Assembly: GCA_946902875.1 (NCBI GenBank)
Contig: OX336342.1
Location: 12,765,523 to 12,829,522 of the forward strand
DNA: 64,000 nucleotides
Origin: Nematopogon swammerdamellus
Lineage: Eukaryota > Arthropoda > Insecta > Lepidoptera > Adelidae
Direction: 5' to 3'
Part shown: piece after piece, positions 43,646 to 54,342 of the stretch
Numbering within the stretch: position 1 is the stretch's first letter
How the letters are laid out: every line of letters starts with the position of its first letter
Notes under the pieces: generated by a model
The model's input: only the letters and a program-made list of their open reading frames with translations
Databases searched by the model: none
Told to the model about the DNA's origin: nothing
Position numbers and translations under genes: made by a program

Positions 43646-43985
43646 ATACATACATACATACATAGCGTGTCCCGGTGGAGTAGGCAGAGACAACGGATCT
43701 ACACGTGCCACGATCCTGAAACACCTCTGCCGCCTCTTCCGCTCTCATAATGTTCTTCATGCATGCTCGTCGGTTACGGGTGCACGCACTTGATCCTTTT
43801 CAGCACATGCCCGATCTGCTCCAGGTACGTCTACGTGTGTCGCGGGCGACCCTTCCCGACTCTTCCACTCACATTTGCTTCATAAATTTCTTTCATTAGT
43901 CTGCTATCATCCATTCTTCCATCATGACATGACCGAACCACCGAAGCATTTCTTTTTCAATCCTGATGTTTGTACATCTAGGATT
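43646..43985 (-). mobile_element. RTE-like LINE 3' end
   Basis: It starts (on plus) with (CATA)n and CATAGCGTGTCCCGG. The minus strand encodes pieces of MDDSRLMKEIYEANVSGRVG, KGRP and LEQIGHVLKRI, a worn version of the frame at 46650-46961. The 3' end is a TATG repeat, not poly-A. Confidence 0.6.
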
Positions 43986-43988
43986 ATA

Positions 43989-44458
43989 CAGGGTATTTCA
44001 GGATAGGGTTTCGTAACTTCAGGGTTCGAAAGGGGTCAATATATGAAGACGAAAAGCTCTTAACTTTTTCCCAGATTCTGTCATTTTATAGTACATTTTG
44101 GTGAAAATCGTTTCATCGAGACTTTGTGGACGGTTAACGTCCGCCTTTATTAAATAAAAATAAAATTACTAACTTGCATATTTAATATAGTAGAATTGAA
44201 TTGCTTGTAGGTAAATTCTAAACACTTAAATTTGAATGTAATCAAAAGAAAAAGAGGACTGGACTAGGTCATCGCATTCCCTAGACCTAGACAGCAAATT
44301 TCCCCAGACTCACTGTCCATCGAGTTATTATTACAATTTTAAATTTTTGTATCAAAACAAAAGGACGGAATTCAGATTTGAGTGATAAGGATTTTTTTCT
44401 TCTAATAATGAGTGTTTTCTATTCCTGAAGTTTCTCAAGCCTATCCTGAAACATCCTG
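43989..44458. mobile_element. Mariner/Tc1-type MITE, 470 bp
   Basis: TA flanks both ends (43987-43988 and 44459-44460). The left end CAGGGTATTTCAGGATAGGG and the right end (minus) CAGGATGTTTCAGGATAGGC are inverted, followed by a shared AACTTCAGG. TA targets with CAGGGTG-type ends fit Tc1/mariner. No transposase; AT-rich filling. Confidence 0.7.
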
Positions 44459-44559
44459 TATACAATAATTTATTCTATCTAAATTTTCCCTCTATGGACT
44501 TCACCGCGGATATAATATAAGATGTTAAGCACTTTTGATGACAAAGTAAAAACAAAATG

Positions 44560-45010
44560 TTTTTCCGCCCGCCCTCACTGAGGGTGCTGCAGTGCAGTAG
44601 TGCCGTGTGGTTGCGCCGAACTCTCAGGCGCTCGGCGCGGCGGCGACCGGTGTCGGTGTAACAGCAGTAAAAACGAATGCATCGTTACCACGACGTCTCG
44701 CTGCCGTTATTAAACAAACAAATTAAGCAGACAAAAGGCTACGTCCGAAACACAGAAAAGATAATAAAAAACTCGGCCGGAGAGGGGTTTTTGTTTTTCA
44801 TAACGTTTAATCTCGCTTTTGTTCCACGCGACGGCGGCGTGTGACGTGTACTAGGCCAAGTGATGCCGATTACATTTAAAATTTAACTGAAAAGAGTGAA
44901 ATATGCCGGGCCCGGCGGCGGCGGCGGGCTGGGCGATCGCGTATCAACTATTCATCGCGTTTTATTCATATTTGATTATATTTGGTATCTGTGCGGTGTG
45001 CAGGGCGGAC
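44560..45010 (+). CDS. Candidate promoter and first coding exon, signal-peptide-like
   Basis: A unique GC-rich leader (44560-44860) precedes ATG at 44903 in a good insect start context (GTGAAATATGCC). The frame gives MPGPAAAAGWAIAYQ, then a hydrophobic run LFIAFYSYLIIFGICAVC and RADSRLS, which looks like a signal peptide or membrane anchor. After about 45120 the frame runs into repeat DNA (tail-B SINE), so the real exon would have to end before that at a donor I cannot identify with confidence. No family recognised. It could equally be a chance frame. Confidence 0.25.
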
Positions 45011-45145
45011 TCACGGCTGAGTGACTGCCTGCTGCCTTCTTTCAATCGAATGTGTGCACTAAATGTTGGCCTGGCTTCGTCTGGATTTCGTCCTGAAGGT
45101 TTCCTTCAAGGAGTGACGTGTCGTTTTGGAACTTTACGTACAAAT

Positions 45146-45665
45146 AACATACATACATACATACCACACGCTGCCAATCAGGGTGAATAGAGTAATTGGT
45201 GTTGTGCTGCAAGAACTCTGGAAAATGACCACCGGCCATCACGTTTTTTTTTTTATGGAAACTGACACGGTTGGCTACATCACCTTCAACATCCGTGATG
45301 TCAGCCCATAACACCGGGTGAACTTGGTGCCACCCTCAGTGCTTCCCTTTGGTCGTGCCGGCTACACTGAACTGAACGGAAAACACAACTATTTACATAG
45401 CCGTTTCGACCGATCTTTCATTCAGTGCGGTGGTACCAATCCGGGCGGAATAAACCCTACCACCTAGTAATATAAGAAGGGAGTCATTTCCCTTAGTCGC
45501 CTTTTACGACATACACGGGGAGAGATGCAGTAGGGATATTCTTTTAAAGTACCGGCCCCACACGGTACGTATTCCGAATGTATGAATATACGAAGCAATG
45601 TATTCCGAAAAGATAACTATCAAGCAGCAAGTAAGGCACGAATACCCACTTGCTGCACGACACAT
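45146..45665 (-). mobile_element. SINE tail B, interrupted by a tail-A SINE
   Basis: (CATA)n at the left, CACACGCTGCCAATCAGGGT, AGAGTAATTGGTGTTGTGCT and ACCACCGGCCATCACG match 40699-40805. The tail-A SINE 45244-45566 is inserted there, after which TATTCCGAATG and AAGCAGCAAGTAAGGCACGA resume the same family. The ACCGTGTGG head is missing. Confidence 0.7.
45244..45566 (-). mobile_element. SINE, ACCGTGTGG head with tail A
   Basis: Complete: poly-T, reversed tail A, core, and GGCCCCACACGGT at the end. ACG(T) lies on both sides, a short possible target duplication. Nested in a tail-B SINE, so tail A was active later at this site. Confidence 0.8.
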
Positions 45666-45666
45666 T

Positions 45667-46366
45667 TACGAAAATTAAAAATAACTGGCAGATTTTAATA
45701 TTTGTTAGGTGTATTTGGGTAACCAAATGTTCTACATAATCACAGGTCACTAGTGAAGCTGTTTCAGCGCTGTTATTATTACAGTAAAATTGCCCATAAT
45801 TAACATTTTCTTTTCGTTTTACAGTATTATTTGAACTTCCGTAGATAGCGCGTCGACACAATTCGCCCCAATAAACGTGTCCCGCCACTCTTGAGTCAAT
45901 TAACAAATAATTAACTGCGAAGCTGACACGTCACTCACTCGTCATTAATCACAGCCTTACATTATCACCACGTCCATCAATTATTACGTAGGTAGGTCTT
46001 GAAATGTTAATTTTTGAAGCTAAATTTTACACTAAGTTATGATATTGTATAAAGTTTATGAGAGTTTTTTTTTATTTATTTACAAGACTGAAGAAATGAT
46101 CTAAATTAGATTTCGAGCTTGTTTCAGTAAATTAAAGTGTATTGGAGTAATAAAGTATTTATAGGTATCTATCAATATTTCTTTACTAGTATCGTTGGGC
46201 AAAGCTGGTTAGTTGAATGAAACCGCTATTGATAAGTATGTTAAGTACGTTGAGTGTTTTCAAGAATGTATGCCGGACAATTTCATTAAAATCATGGTGA
46301 CATTAATTTCTTTGAGAACCACATTTGCGTTTCAGAAACTGATAATAGTAAACAAAGTACCTACTG
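45667..46366. other. Unannotated AT-rich stretch
   Basis: No gene. The minus frame 45544-45906 spans repeat and unique DNA and has no motif. Confidence 0.45.
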
Positions 46367-47065
46367 TCGTAAAAGGCGACTAAGGGATAAGGACAAGATG
46401 TCGCGCTAAAGGGCGAAAGGCTAGCCACCTCTCACCTTGGCGCGGTCCTTCCACCTTGTCATGCAGCAGGTGGGTCTTCGTGCCTCACTTGCTGCTTGAT
46501 AGTTATCCTGTCCGTATACTGTGCTAAACGTGGTGGTCGGTGTTGTGCTTTAATTTACCAGAGTACTTATGGGAGTGAAAATTGGGTATGGCAGGCGAAG
46601 TATGAGAGCAGGATAAATGATGTCGAAATGCGCGCGTTGAGAGGAGTATGTGTGGAATAGGAGGAGTATCTGTGTCTGTAGAATGGATGATAGGAGACTA
46701 ATGAAAGAAATCTATGGGGCGAATGTTAGTGGAATAGTCGGGAAGGGTCGCCCTAGACGCACGTACCTGGACCAGATCGGGCATGTGCTCGAAAAGGGTC
46801 AGGTGCGTAGTACCCGTAACCGACGAGCATGTATGAAGAGCATTATGAGAGTGGAAGAGGCGGCAAAAGTGTGTCAGGATCGTGGCGCGTGGGGGTTGGG
46901 TTGTTTGCGTGGGTTGGATCCGTTGTCTTTGCCTGCCACACTGGGAGGCAGGCAGGCGTGACGTTATGTATGTGTATGTATGTATGAACTTATAGCGCAA
47001 CACCGATTACTCTGCTTACCCTGATTGTCGGGACACAAAAGCGTGAGTTATGTATGTATGTATGT
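46367..47065 (+). mobile_element. SINE tail B, 5' truncated, split by an RTE-like tail
   Basis: It starts at GTCGTAAAAGGCGACTAAGG and passes through GCAGCAGGTGGGTCTTCGTG and ACCAGAGT, then the insert 46571-46987, then CAACACCGATTACTCTGC, GATTGTCGGG and (ATGT)n. AGTACCTACTG stands at 46356-46366 and 47066-47076, an 11-bp target duplication. The minus strand of 40701-41033 gives the uninterrupted order. Confidence 0.8.
46571..46987 (+). mobile_element. RTE-like LINE 3' end nested in SINE
   Basis: 417 bases flanked by ACTTAT (46565-46570 and 46988-46993). One frame gives MDDRRLMKEIYGANVSGIVG, KGRPRRTYLDQIGHVLEKGQ and TRNRRACMKSIMRVEEAAKV, the C-terminal tail of an RTE-type reverse transcriptase as far as I can judge, followed by GGCAGGCAGGCGTGACGTT and (TATG)n. 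5' truncated; no catalytic domain. Confidence 0.7.
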
Positions 47066-47097
47066 AGTACCTACTGGTTTGGCTCTAATCGTAACGT

Positions 47098-47148
47098 AAT
47101 ACGACGTGATCCTTGCATGCACCTAGCATGCAAGGATCACGTCGTATT
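47098..47148. repeat. Perfect hairpin, 23-bp arms
   Basis: AATACGACGTGATCCTTGCA then TGC (47098-47120), a 5-base loop, and the exact reverse complement (47126-47148). The size would allow a small hairpin RNA, but nothing else supports transcription. Confidence 0.85.
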
Positions 47149-47416
47149 ATTGTCACCATTATTGTCGTATCAACTTATATGACACTGGGCAGCAAATAAA
47201 ACTCTATGTTGTACGTGTAGGTGAGTTATAGGTACTTACTGTATTTTATGCGAGATTGTATGTGAAAATGTAAGCAAATATATTGATATAGGAAACCGCT
47301 AGTTGGTATATTGTAATTTCATGTGTTTATTCTCATTTTGGTTGTGTTTGTGCAAAGAAAATTAAGTAAGTACCTCGTTATATATTAGCAGAGATATAAA
47401 AATCTAAGTCTCAGAA

Positions 47417-47760
47417 ATTGAAACGATTGGCTACATCACCTACAACATTCGTGATGTCAGCCTAGGTAACTAGGTGCAATGTCAGTGCTTCCCTTCGGTC
47501 GTGCCGGCTAAACTGAACTGGACGGAAAACAAGAACTATTTACATAGCCGTTTCGACCGAATTTTCATTCAGTGCGGTGGTACCAACCCGGGCGGGTTAA
47601 ACCCCACCACTTAGTAAGATAAGATGGGAAGGGACCTACAACAGTTTTACGTGGAATCCAAACCACGGTAAGCCTCCAACGGTCGAGCGATCACCCATAC
47701 AAGTACTGACCGCGCCCAGGTGTGCTTATGAACACGACCGACAGTCGACCGATCATGTGT
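47417..47760 (-). mobile_element. SINE, tRNA/5S-like head with tail A
   Basis: On the minus strand: TCGGTCGACTGTCGGTCGTG, CACACCTGGGCGCGGTCAGT, ACTTGTATGGGTGATCGC (5S-like), GGTTTGGATTCCACG (B-box-like), then core and tail A. Poly-A is lost at the 3' end (AATTTCTGAGAC follows). Confidence 0.7.
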
Positions 47761-47802
47761 TCGTGAGAGGTATCAATAAGTTACAAGGTAATATGGTAAA
47801 TA

Positions 47803-48252
47803 CATGGTGTAAAAACGGCGAGTACATTAAATTTAGGAAATGATTATTGGGATCAACAGCAACAAAAAAGTCAAGTAACTTTTTTCTGAATTCCCTTTAA
47901 ACAAAAAGTTACAGTTTTCATACAAACTAATTGATTATTTTAGTGTAAAAATGATCTAATGACAACTGGGCGGCGTAGAGGGGGGAAGAGCGGGTGAGAC
48001 GTGAGCGCCTCGGACGGAGGTGTTGGTGGGAGGGGCGGGGGTTAGCTTTGTGAGTGGAGGACTGGAGGTCGGCAGGCGGAGGGTGCGAAGCGGCAACAAC
48101 CCGTTAAATTACAATAGACGAAAACATACATTTCAAAAATTCATATCTCGAAAACTAGACACTTTAGAGAAAAACTTTACTTGCCTTTTTGTCTAAGAAA
48201 AACATGAGGATTGCGCTGGCGAAATTAATGTACTCGCCGTTTTAACACCCTG
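47803..48252. mobile_element. Mariner-type MITE with GC-rich filling, 450 bp
   Basis: TA at both borders. The left end CATGGTGTAAAAACGGCGAG and the right end (minus) CAGGGTGTTAAAACGGCGAG are inverted and share TACATTA. The middle (about 47968-48105) is a GC- and G-rich block quite unlike the AT-rich arms, perhaps captured DNA. No transposase. Confidence 0.7.
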
Positions 48253-48985
48253 TATATAACTCCGAATGATTAGGTTGCAATTAGAAGTGATACTTTTGTT
48301 TATATCCAGCGATCTCTTGAACACGGAAACGACTGCTCTGTCTTATAATTGTGTAATCCCTACCGAGCAGTAGTGATGCGATATGAATTGTAGCGCTACG
48401 GGCGCTACGAGCGCTTGCTACGGGCGCTACGGCGCCGGCGGCGGTGTTGCGGGCGTTACGGCGGCGTTGAGGGCGCTACGGCGGCGTTGCGGGCGCTGCG
48501 GCCAGCTCCACACTGCAGGTTTATTACATGCTAACAAAATTATGATAAGATCTGAACTGAGCCTGGCCGTCGAACCGATACCCAACATGCGATGTGGGCA
48601 CCCGGAGCCGGGCAGCTTCATAGAACATTATAATGGCGCACTCTACTAGAAGAGCCTAATGAGATGTGTCTTTTGTATCACTTCCACCTAGATAGGTTCA
48701 GTCAGACCACAGTCAGACGGGTAATATTCAACTTGAGTTTGATTTGCATAGAACATCAAGTCGTCGAGGTCGTAAAAGTTATAAAATAATCAGAAAATCC
48801 GATTATGATAAAAAACAACTAAGGAAATAACAAGGAAAGTCGATCTATCTGTATAAATTGCTGCAGTCGGGCGTGTAGATTCGTATACAGACTAGGGAGT
48901 CCGTAGTCTGTATTCGGGGTTTTTCTACTGCTCGTTAAGATCAACTTTCCTTGTTATTTTTACTTCCTTTTTAAATTTTGACGTT
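48253..48985. other. Unannotated, with GGCGTTGCGGGCGCT-type repeats
   Basis: At 48400-48505 short repeats of GGGCGCTACGGC and GGCGGCGTTG make a GC-rich patch. An inverted match exists between GAAATAACAAGGAAAGT (48824-48840) and ACTTTCCTTGTTATTTTTAC (48943-48962), the arms of a loose ~140-base hairpin. No gene. Confidence 0.45.
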
Positions 48986-49060
48986 TTAGGGTTCCGTGGC
49001 TAGCGATTCTGAAATCAGCCTGGTGTCTGTCCGTCCGTCTGTCACAGCCTGTATACTGTA
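48986..49060 (+). repeat. One end of an AGGGTTCCGTGGCTA element
   Basis: TTTAGGGTTCCGTGGCTAGC and GTCTGTCCGTCCGTCTGTCA resemble the end of the family at 27688-27896. The other end is not found. Confidence 0.45.
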
Positions 49061-52000
49061 TAGCTCTCAAAGGGTTTGATTAACATTCTTAGTTGGAATG
49101 TTTATATTTTATGTATCCGGGAGGTAACAAAATTTAAGTTGTAAGCAAAGTCATGTGTCCTTAACTATAATTTAATAGAGGTCGAAATATCAAGTTCAAA
49201 ATAAACATATTTTTCTAATAGGTGGAATTATATATTAAAGCTAAAATAGTCTAGATTACAACAATGAAAAAAATGTTCAATTATGTAAATAGTTATAAGT
49301 TGAAATATAACACATTTTCTCTGTCCGAAGCGATACTTCCAACGCAAAATGCTCAATAAATAAAAAATAAAAAATGTCTTGCAGTCCATTTAGAGCTTAC
49401 GGCATGAAAGCAATTTTAAAGTCTTACCTACCTTACCTATCTTTAACGGTTAAAGAGAAAATCGAATCTGAGCGTAGAAACGTCTTGGGCGGCGGGGCGC
49501 GACGCAATGCCGGTGCGAACGGCAGCAAAAGTGAACACGAAGCAACCGCGTACGCACTCCTTATCTATGCAAGAAGGGAATAGCTACGGAACCATCTGAG
49601 TGAGACAACGTTCATACTTAACAAGCTGTTTATTGTGCCCACGAGGGAATTATTAAGTGTAATTTGTAGAGTGTCAAAGAGGGTTGAATCAAATAACGAA
49701 CATATTTGACGGTTCCACACTACCCAACCGTATCCCATTTCCATATAGGTACCTATATTTTGTTCTTATTCCGTGGCTAGGACGGAAGGTGGTGGGGAGA
49801 GGGGACGGCACGCGAGCGTATACAAATAATTACTTCCAACGACTGGAAAATCGATTAAAATGCCACGGAAAATCGTGTAGGCATACGGTGTTTAACTAGG
49901 AGTTTAAAACTGGTTTTGGTTATTTTTTTGCTATGGTTTTACTGAATATCATACAGAAGTTTAGATACGAACAAGTATTCCACACGACGGTAAAACTATA
50001 TTTATCTCGTTACTATATAAACCTATAGCATAATGCAAGTCCACATATTTTATGTATGTCGTAAATGAGAAGCTTTTAAGTGACTCTAAAATTTTAATCT
50101 TTTAGCGGCCTCATTTCGAGGGTACACAAATTTTTGAATTTTAGAGACAGGTCGGCTATAAAACAATATTCGTGAAATACAAAAGTATTTAAAAGGTATT
50201 ACGATATTCAAAGTAGAGATCATATTTTCCAATACTACAATTTCTGCCAACTAATAAAGTTGAAAGAAAGTTCAGATAAAGCATTCTGTTTGTTGATTGA
50301 TTTATGTAGGTACATGTACAAGGACATGTATAATTTGTTTGCATATATATTCAGTTTAAATTAAATAATCTTGCGGTGCTAGCCTAAAAAGAGCACAGAA
50401 CCGAGCGACTAGCTACTATAGTCCGTTTTTTTGGAGGAAGGAGGAAAGCGATGTTTGACTGACATTAGAAGTGTGCACGCTTCACACAACTTTTTCGATT
50501 GAAGTCGATAAAAATACTATCTACTTTTATCGATTGAATAATCTTTAGAGTCAGTTATACTGCGACTTAGAAGTCCTGACATTAAATAAAGTTATACAAA
50601 ATTTCTAGTATTCACACCACAGATTACTAGTGTACATATACACACACACACAAACACAACATACCTTAACACATATGCGCTACCTGCTCCTACTTTGATA
50701 ACTAAAAATTTTTCTGGCTACATTAAACTGAAGATTTTGTCAATCAAATCCAAAATTAGGTAAATATTCAAGTTTACAGCATTTAATTATTTCATTAATC
50801 GATACGATTATCCATAACAAATACATGACTATTTCAAATTTCTCGGAAATTGGCAACACTCCAAACTTTACTTTCCTTCGTCTTGCAAAAAACAGACTAT
50901 AGCAGGTACGACGCGAAGCCACGCAGTCCGAAAAGTGTAGGGTTAATTCGAAACGCGCCTCACTTATCCCCGAAATAAAACTAATGAAAATAATGGATGA
51001 GGCGTCACGTCGCAGATTGTATCACGTTTTATTTCCTTTATTATCGGGCCCGTAATAACACACGAGCGAGCGTTGACACAGCGATTGCCCGAGTGAGAAA
51101 TACTCCAGCTTTTATTCGACCCTTTATGAGCGGCTCTGATAATTAAGGGAATAACAGTTATAATAACGCACCTCGTAAAAAGAATGTTGACAGGCCTTTT
51201 ACGGGAGCGGCTTGCTCGAGGGTCGCACCTGGCTTTACGCCTCTAATATATTTCCTTTTCAATTCGTATTTTTGGAAAATCGCGACGAATTTACTCCCGA
51301 GTTTTGGTGAAAATAAAACGCGCCATTCACTTTTTGTGCTGAAATAATTAAACATTAATTCCAATCAAGCTTTTGTATTGAAAAATAACATATTCAATCA
51401 AATAACTGTAATGCTTTATCAATGGTTTTATATTCGATACTGATCCTGAACATCCACCTTTGTCAAGCTGAGCCATTCGTTAACATTCAAACTAACCAAC
51501 AACAAAATGTGTCCATTTCCACGTACCTATATATATACGAACATTTCCTCATAGCGTGTGCATGCCTTAAAGCTTTCGTTTGAGTTATTTCTAATAAAAA
51601 CAACTTTTTTCACGAACGTCACCAATTTTGACCCTTTTAATATACAATTTAATTGTTTTCCATTCAAAAGCGACAACGACGATAATATGTCTACTAAAAT
51701 TATTACAATTTAATTGTAATTTTTTTATTTATACATTTATTTACAATAATTTTACATATAGTTATACTTAAAATATACAAATATTATATATAAAATTATT
51801 ATAAAACAAATAAAATAAAATAACAAATTTAATATAATTAATTAGTGTAGGTTAGGTTAAAAACAGCGCAGCGGCGCTTGAGATACTCGAGTGGCCATAT
51901 GCTGCGCCTAAACCCTTTCTTTTGTAGAAGAGCTGTATGCTCTTGTGTTAATGTGTGATGATAATGTATGTACAATTGAATACATTACTATATACGAACT

Positions 52001-52819
52001 TCGGATTCGGATTTCAAAATATAAATATCTATTAAAATACAAAATCGACAGTTCAGGCCATTTCAGCCTGTTCATAATTTTGCAATCTTGAACAGACTGT
52101 AGCAAACCGGTGACTTGAATAATTTTAATAAACATATTATCATCTTTGTCGCTTTTGATTGGAAAACAAAGAAAACGTCTTGAGAATTTCCCGCAGAATC
52201 TCTCCTTTCTCACAAAGGATTCGCACTAAGTAGGTGCTAATAGTGAGCAATGAGTATGGCACCAGCTGGAGTATTCAATTAGGAAGCTGGAAGGATTCAC
52301 CACCCCTCCGACCCCTCGCCGCCCCCCCGCCCGCCCCGACTGTTCGAAATGAGTGAAATATTTTAGCGCCTGTGTCGCCGACGCTTACGAAGGGCGGACA
52401 TAAAATCTACCGAGGTCAACGACATGCTCTTTGTGCTGGAAACATACATTCGGTTTTAAAGTGGAAACACTTACAGTACGTACAGAACAACGTACAGAAC
52501 GTTGTTGTTACTCGCTGCTTCGTCCGTCGCGCCAAGTGTCTTTTGAAGAATGCGATAATTTGAGTGGGACAGGCGTCAGGCACCGAACTAGAACTATACA
52601 AGTGGTAATGCGCGATGGTATTTGCCAACTGTCGGTAAACAAGTGTGCGTGCCATCACATGCAATATTGTGATCACGAATACATTCATATCACATTAAAA
52701 ACCATCTCATTCTATGAATGCGATAAAGCTCCTCACTCGCCTATTTACGGATACGAGACGATAGGTGAGTTACACACAAATTTTAATAAGCACATCTCAC
52801 TATCTCATCTCACTATAAT
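49061..52819. other. Longest largely unannotated stretch
   Basis: About 3.8 kb without recognised mobile elements. Short frames at 49374-49583 and 51158-51364 lack motifs. CACACACACACAAACACAAC near 50640-50659 is simple sequence. GC-rich patches occur at about 49478-49540 and 52300-52350. The frame 52431-52934 owes its length to the ATC microsatellite at its end. Confidence 0.45.
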
Positions 52820-52932
<113 letters not shown>

Positions 52933-53086
52933 AAATCATAAATGTGAAAGTATGTTTGTTTGTTTGTTTGTTTGTTCGTTTGTTTGTTTGTTTGTTCCTC
53001 TTTCACGCCTGAACGGCTGGACGGATTTTGACGAAACTTCGTATAGGGGTAGTGTATATCCCGGAGTAACATAATTTTTAAAAAAA

Positions 53087-53700
53087 GTGGTCAAGTTCGA
53101 GTCGACCTCGCGTAAAGAGGGTTCCGTACCATCGCGTTTTCTGTGAGAACTAGAAGGATTGGGATTTTCTTTTACGTTTTCCTGTAAATTAAGTGTACAT
53201 CCCACGGTAACTTATTTTAAAAAAAAATAGTGGTCAAGTTCGAGTCGGGGTCGCGTAAAGAGGGTTCCGTACCATCGCGTTTTTTGTGAGAACTAGAAGG
53301 ATTGGGATTTTCTTTTACGTTTTCCTGTAAATTAAGTGTATATTACATGGTAACACATTAAAAAAAAAGTGGTCAAGTTCGAGTCGACCTCGCGTAAAGA
53401 GGGTTCCGTACCATCGCGTTTTCTGTGAGAACTAGAAGGATTGGGATTTTCTTTTACGTTTTCCTGTAAATTAAGTGTATATCCCACGGTAACTTATTTA
53501 AAAAAAAAATTGTGGTCAAGTTCGAGTCGGGGTCGCGTAAAGAGGGTTCCGTACCATCACGTTTTTTGTGAGAACTAGAAGGATTGGGATTTTCTTTTAC
53601 GTTTTCCTGTAAATTAAGTGTATATTACATGGTAACACATTAAAAAAAAGTGGTCAAGTTCGAGTCGGGCTCGCGTTAAGAGGGTTCCGTACCATCCCGT
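53087..53700 (+). repeat. Dimeric ~140-bp tandem array
   Basis: GTGGTCAAGTTCGAGTCG restarts at 53087, 53230, 53369, 53512 and 53650 (spacings 143, 139, 143, 138). Units 1 and 3 share CATCCCACGGTAACTTATTT, while 2 and 4 share ATTACATGGTAACACATT, so the true repeat is a dimer of about 282 bases. The unit derives from the family that carries GGGTTCCGTACCAT (compare 17460). Confidence 0.85.
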
Positions 53701-53783
53701 TTGCTGTAAAGGGGGAGGGAGAGGGGAGGGGGAAGGGGAGGGGGAGGGGAGATGGAGGGGAGGGGGAGGGGAGGGAGAGGAGG

Positions 53784-54072
53784 AGGGAGAGGGAGAGGGA
53801 GAGGGAGAGGGAGAGGGAGAGGGAGAGGGAGAGGGAGAGGGAGAGGGAGAGGGAGAGGGAGAGGGAGAGGGAGAGGGAGAGGGAGAGGGAGAGGGAGAGG
53901 GAGAGGGAGAGGGAGAGGGAGAGGGAGAGGGAGAGGGAGAGGGAGAGGGAGAGGGAGAGGGAGAGGGAGAGGGAGAGGGAGAGGGAGAGGGAGAGGGAGA
54001 GGGAGAGGGAGAGGGAGAGGGAGAGGGAGAGGGAGAGGGAGAGGGAGAGGGAGAGGGAGAGGGAGAGGGAGA
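53784..54072 (+). repeat. (GGGAGA)n microsatellite
   Basis: About 48 copies of GGGAGA, preceded by impure GGGGAGG sequence from 53708. Long RG-repeat and LP-repeat frames on the two strands come only from this. G-rich, purine-only on one strand, so triplex- or quadruplex-prone. Confidence 0.95.
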
Positions 54073-54342
54073 ATATAAGATAAACGATAGTTTATTATCA
54101 TATTTGCGTTTAAATCAAATTTGGTTGTTTCTCTTAAATAGTTCTAAAAAAAGTCCTCCATACAATTTAAGCCAATCATTTAAATTCGATTAAAATTAGT
54201 ACACGCACATTTAGCTATACGAGACACAGGATAGGCTAAATAAAATTCAGTTCCGGTTACGCTAATAAGTGGAGTATTATAATTTGTTAGGTATCTAAAG
54301 TATTTGATTTATTTTAACTGAAGTTTCTTATTTAAATATCGA

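Noticed and set aside
53087..53700. CRISPR-like array
   Set aside because: Whole units repeat, with A/B alternation and no unique spacers.
53752..54101. Long RG-repeat and LP-repeat frames
   Set aside because: They are the two readings of the GGGAGA microsatellite, with no start context or other sequence.
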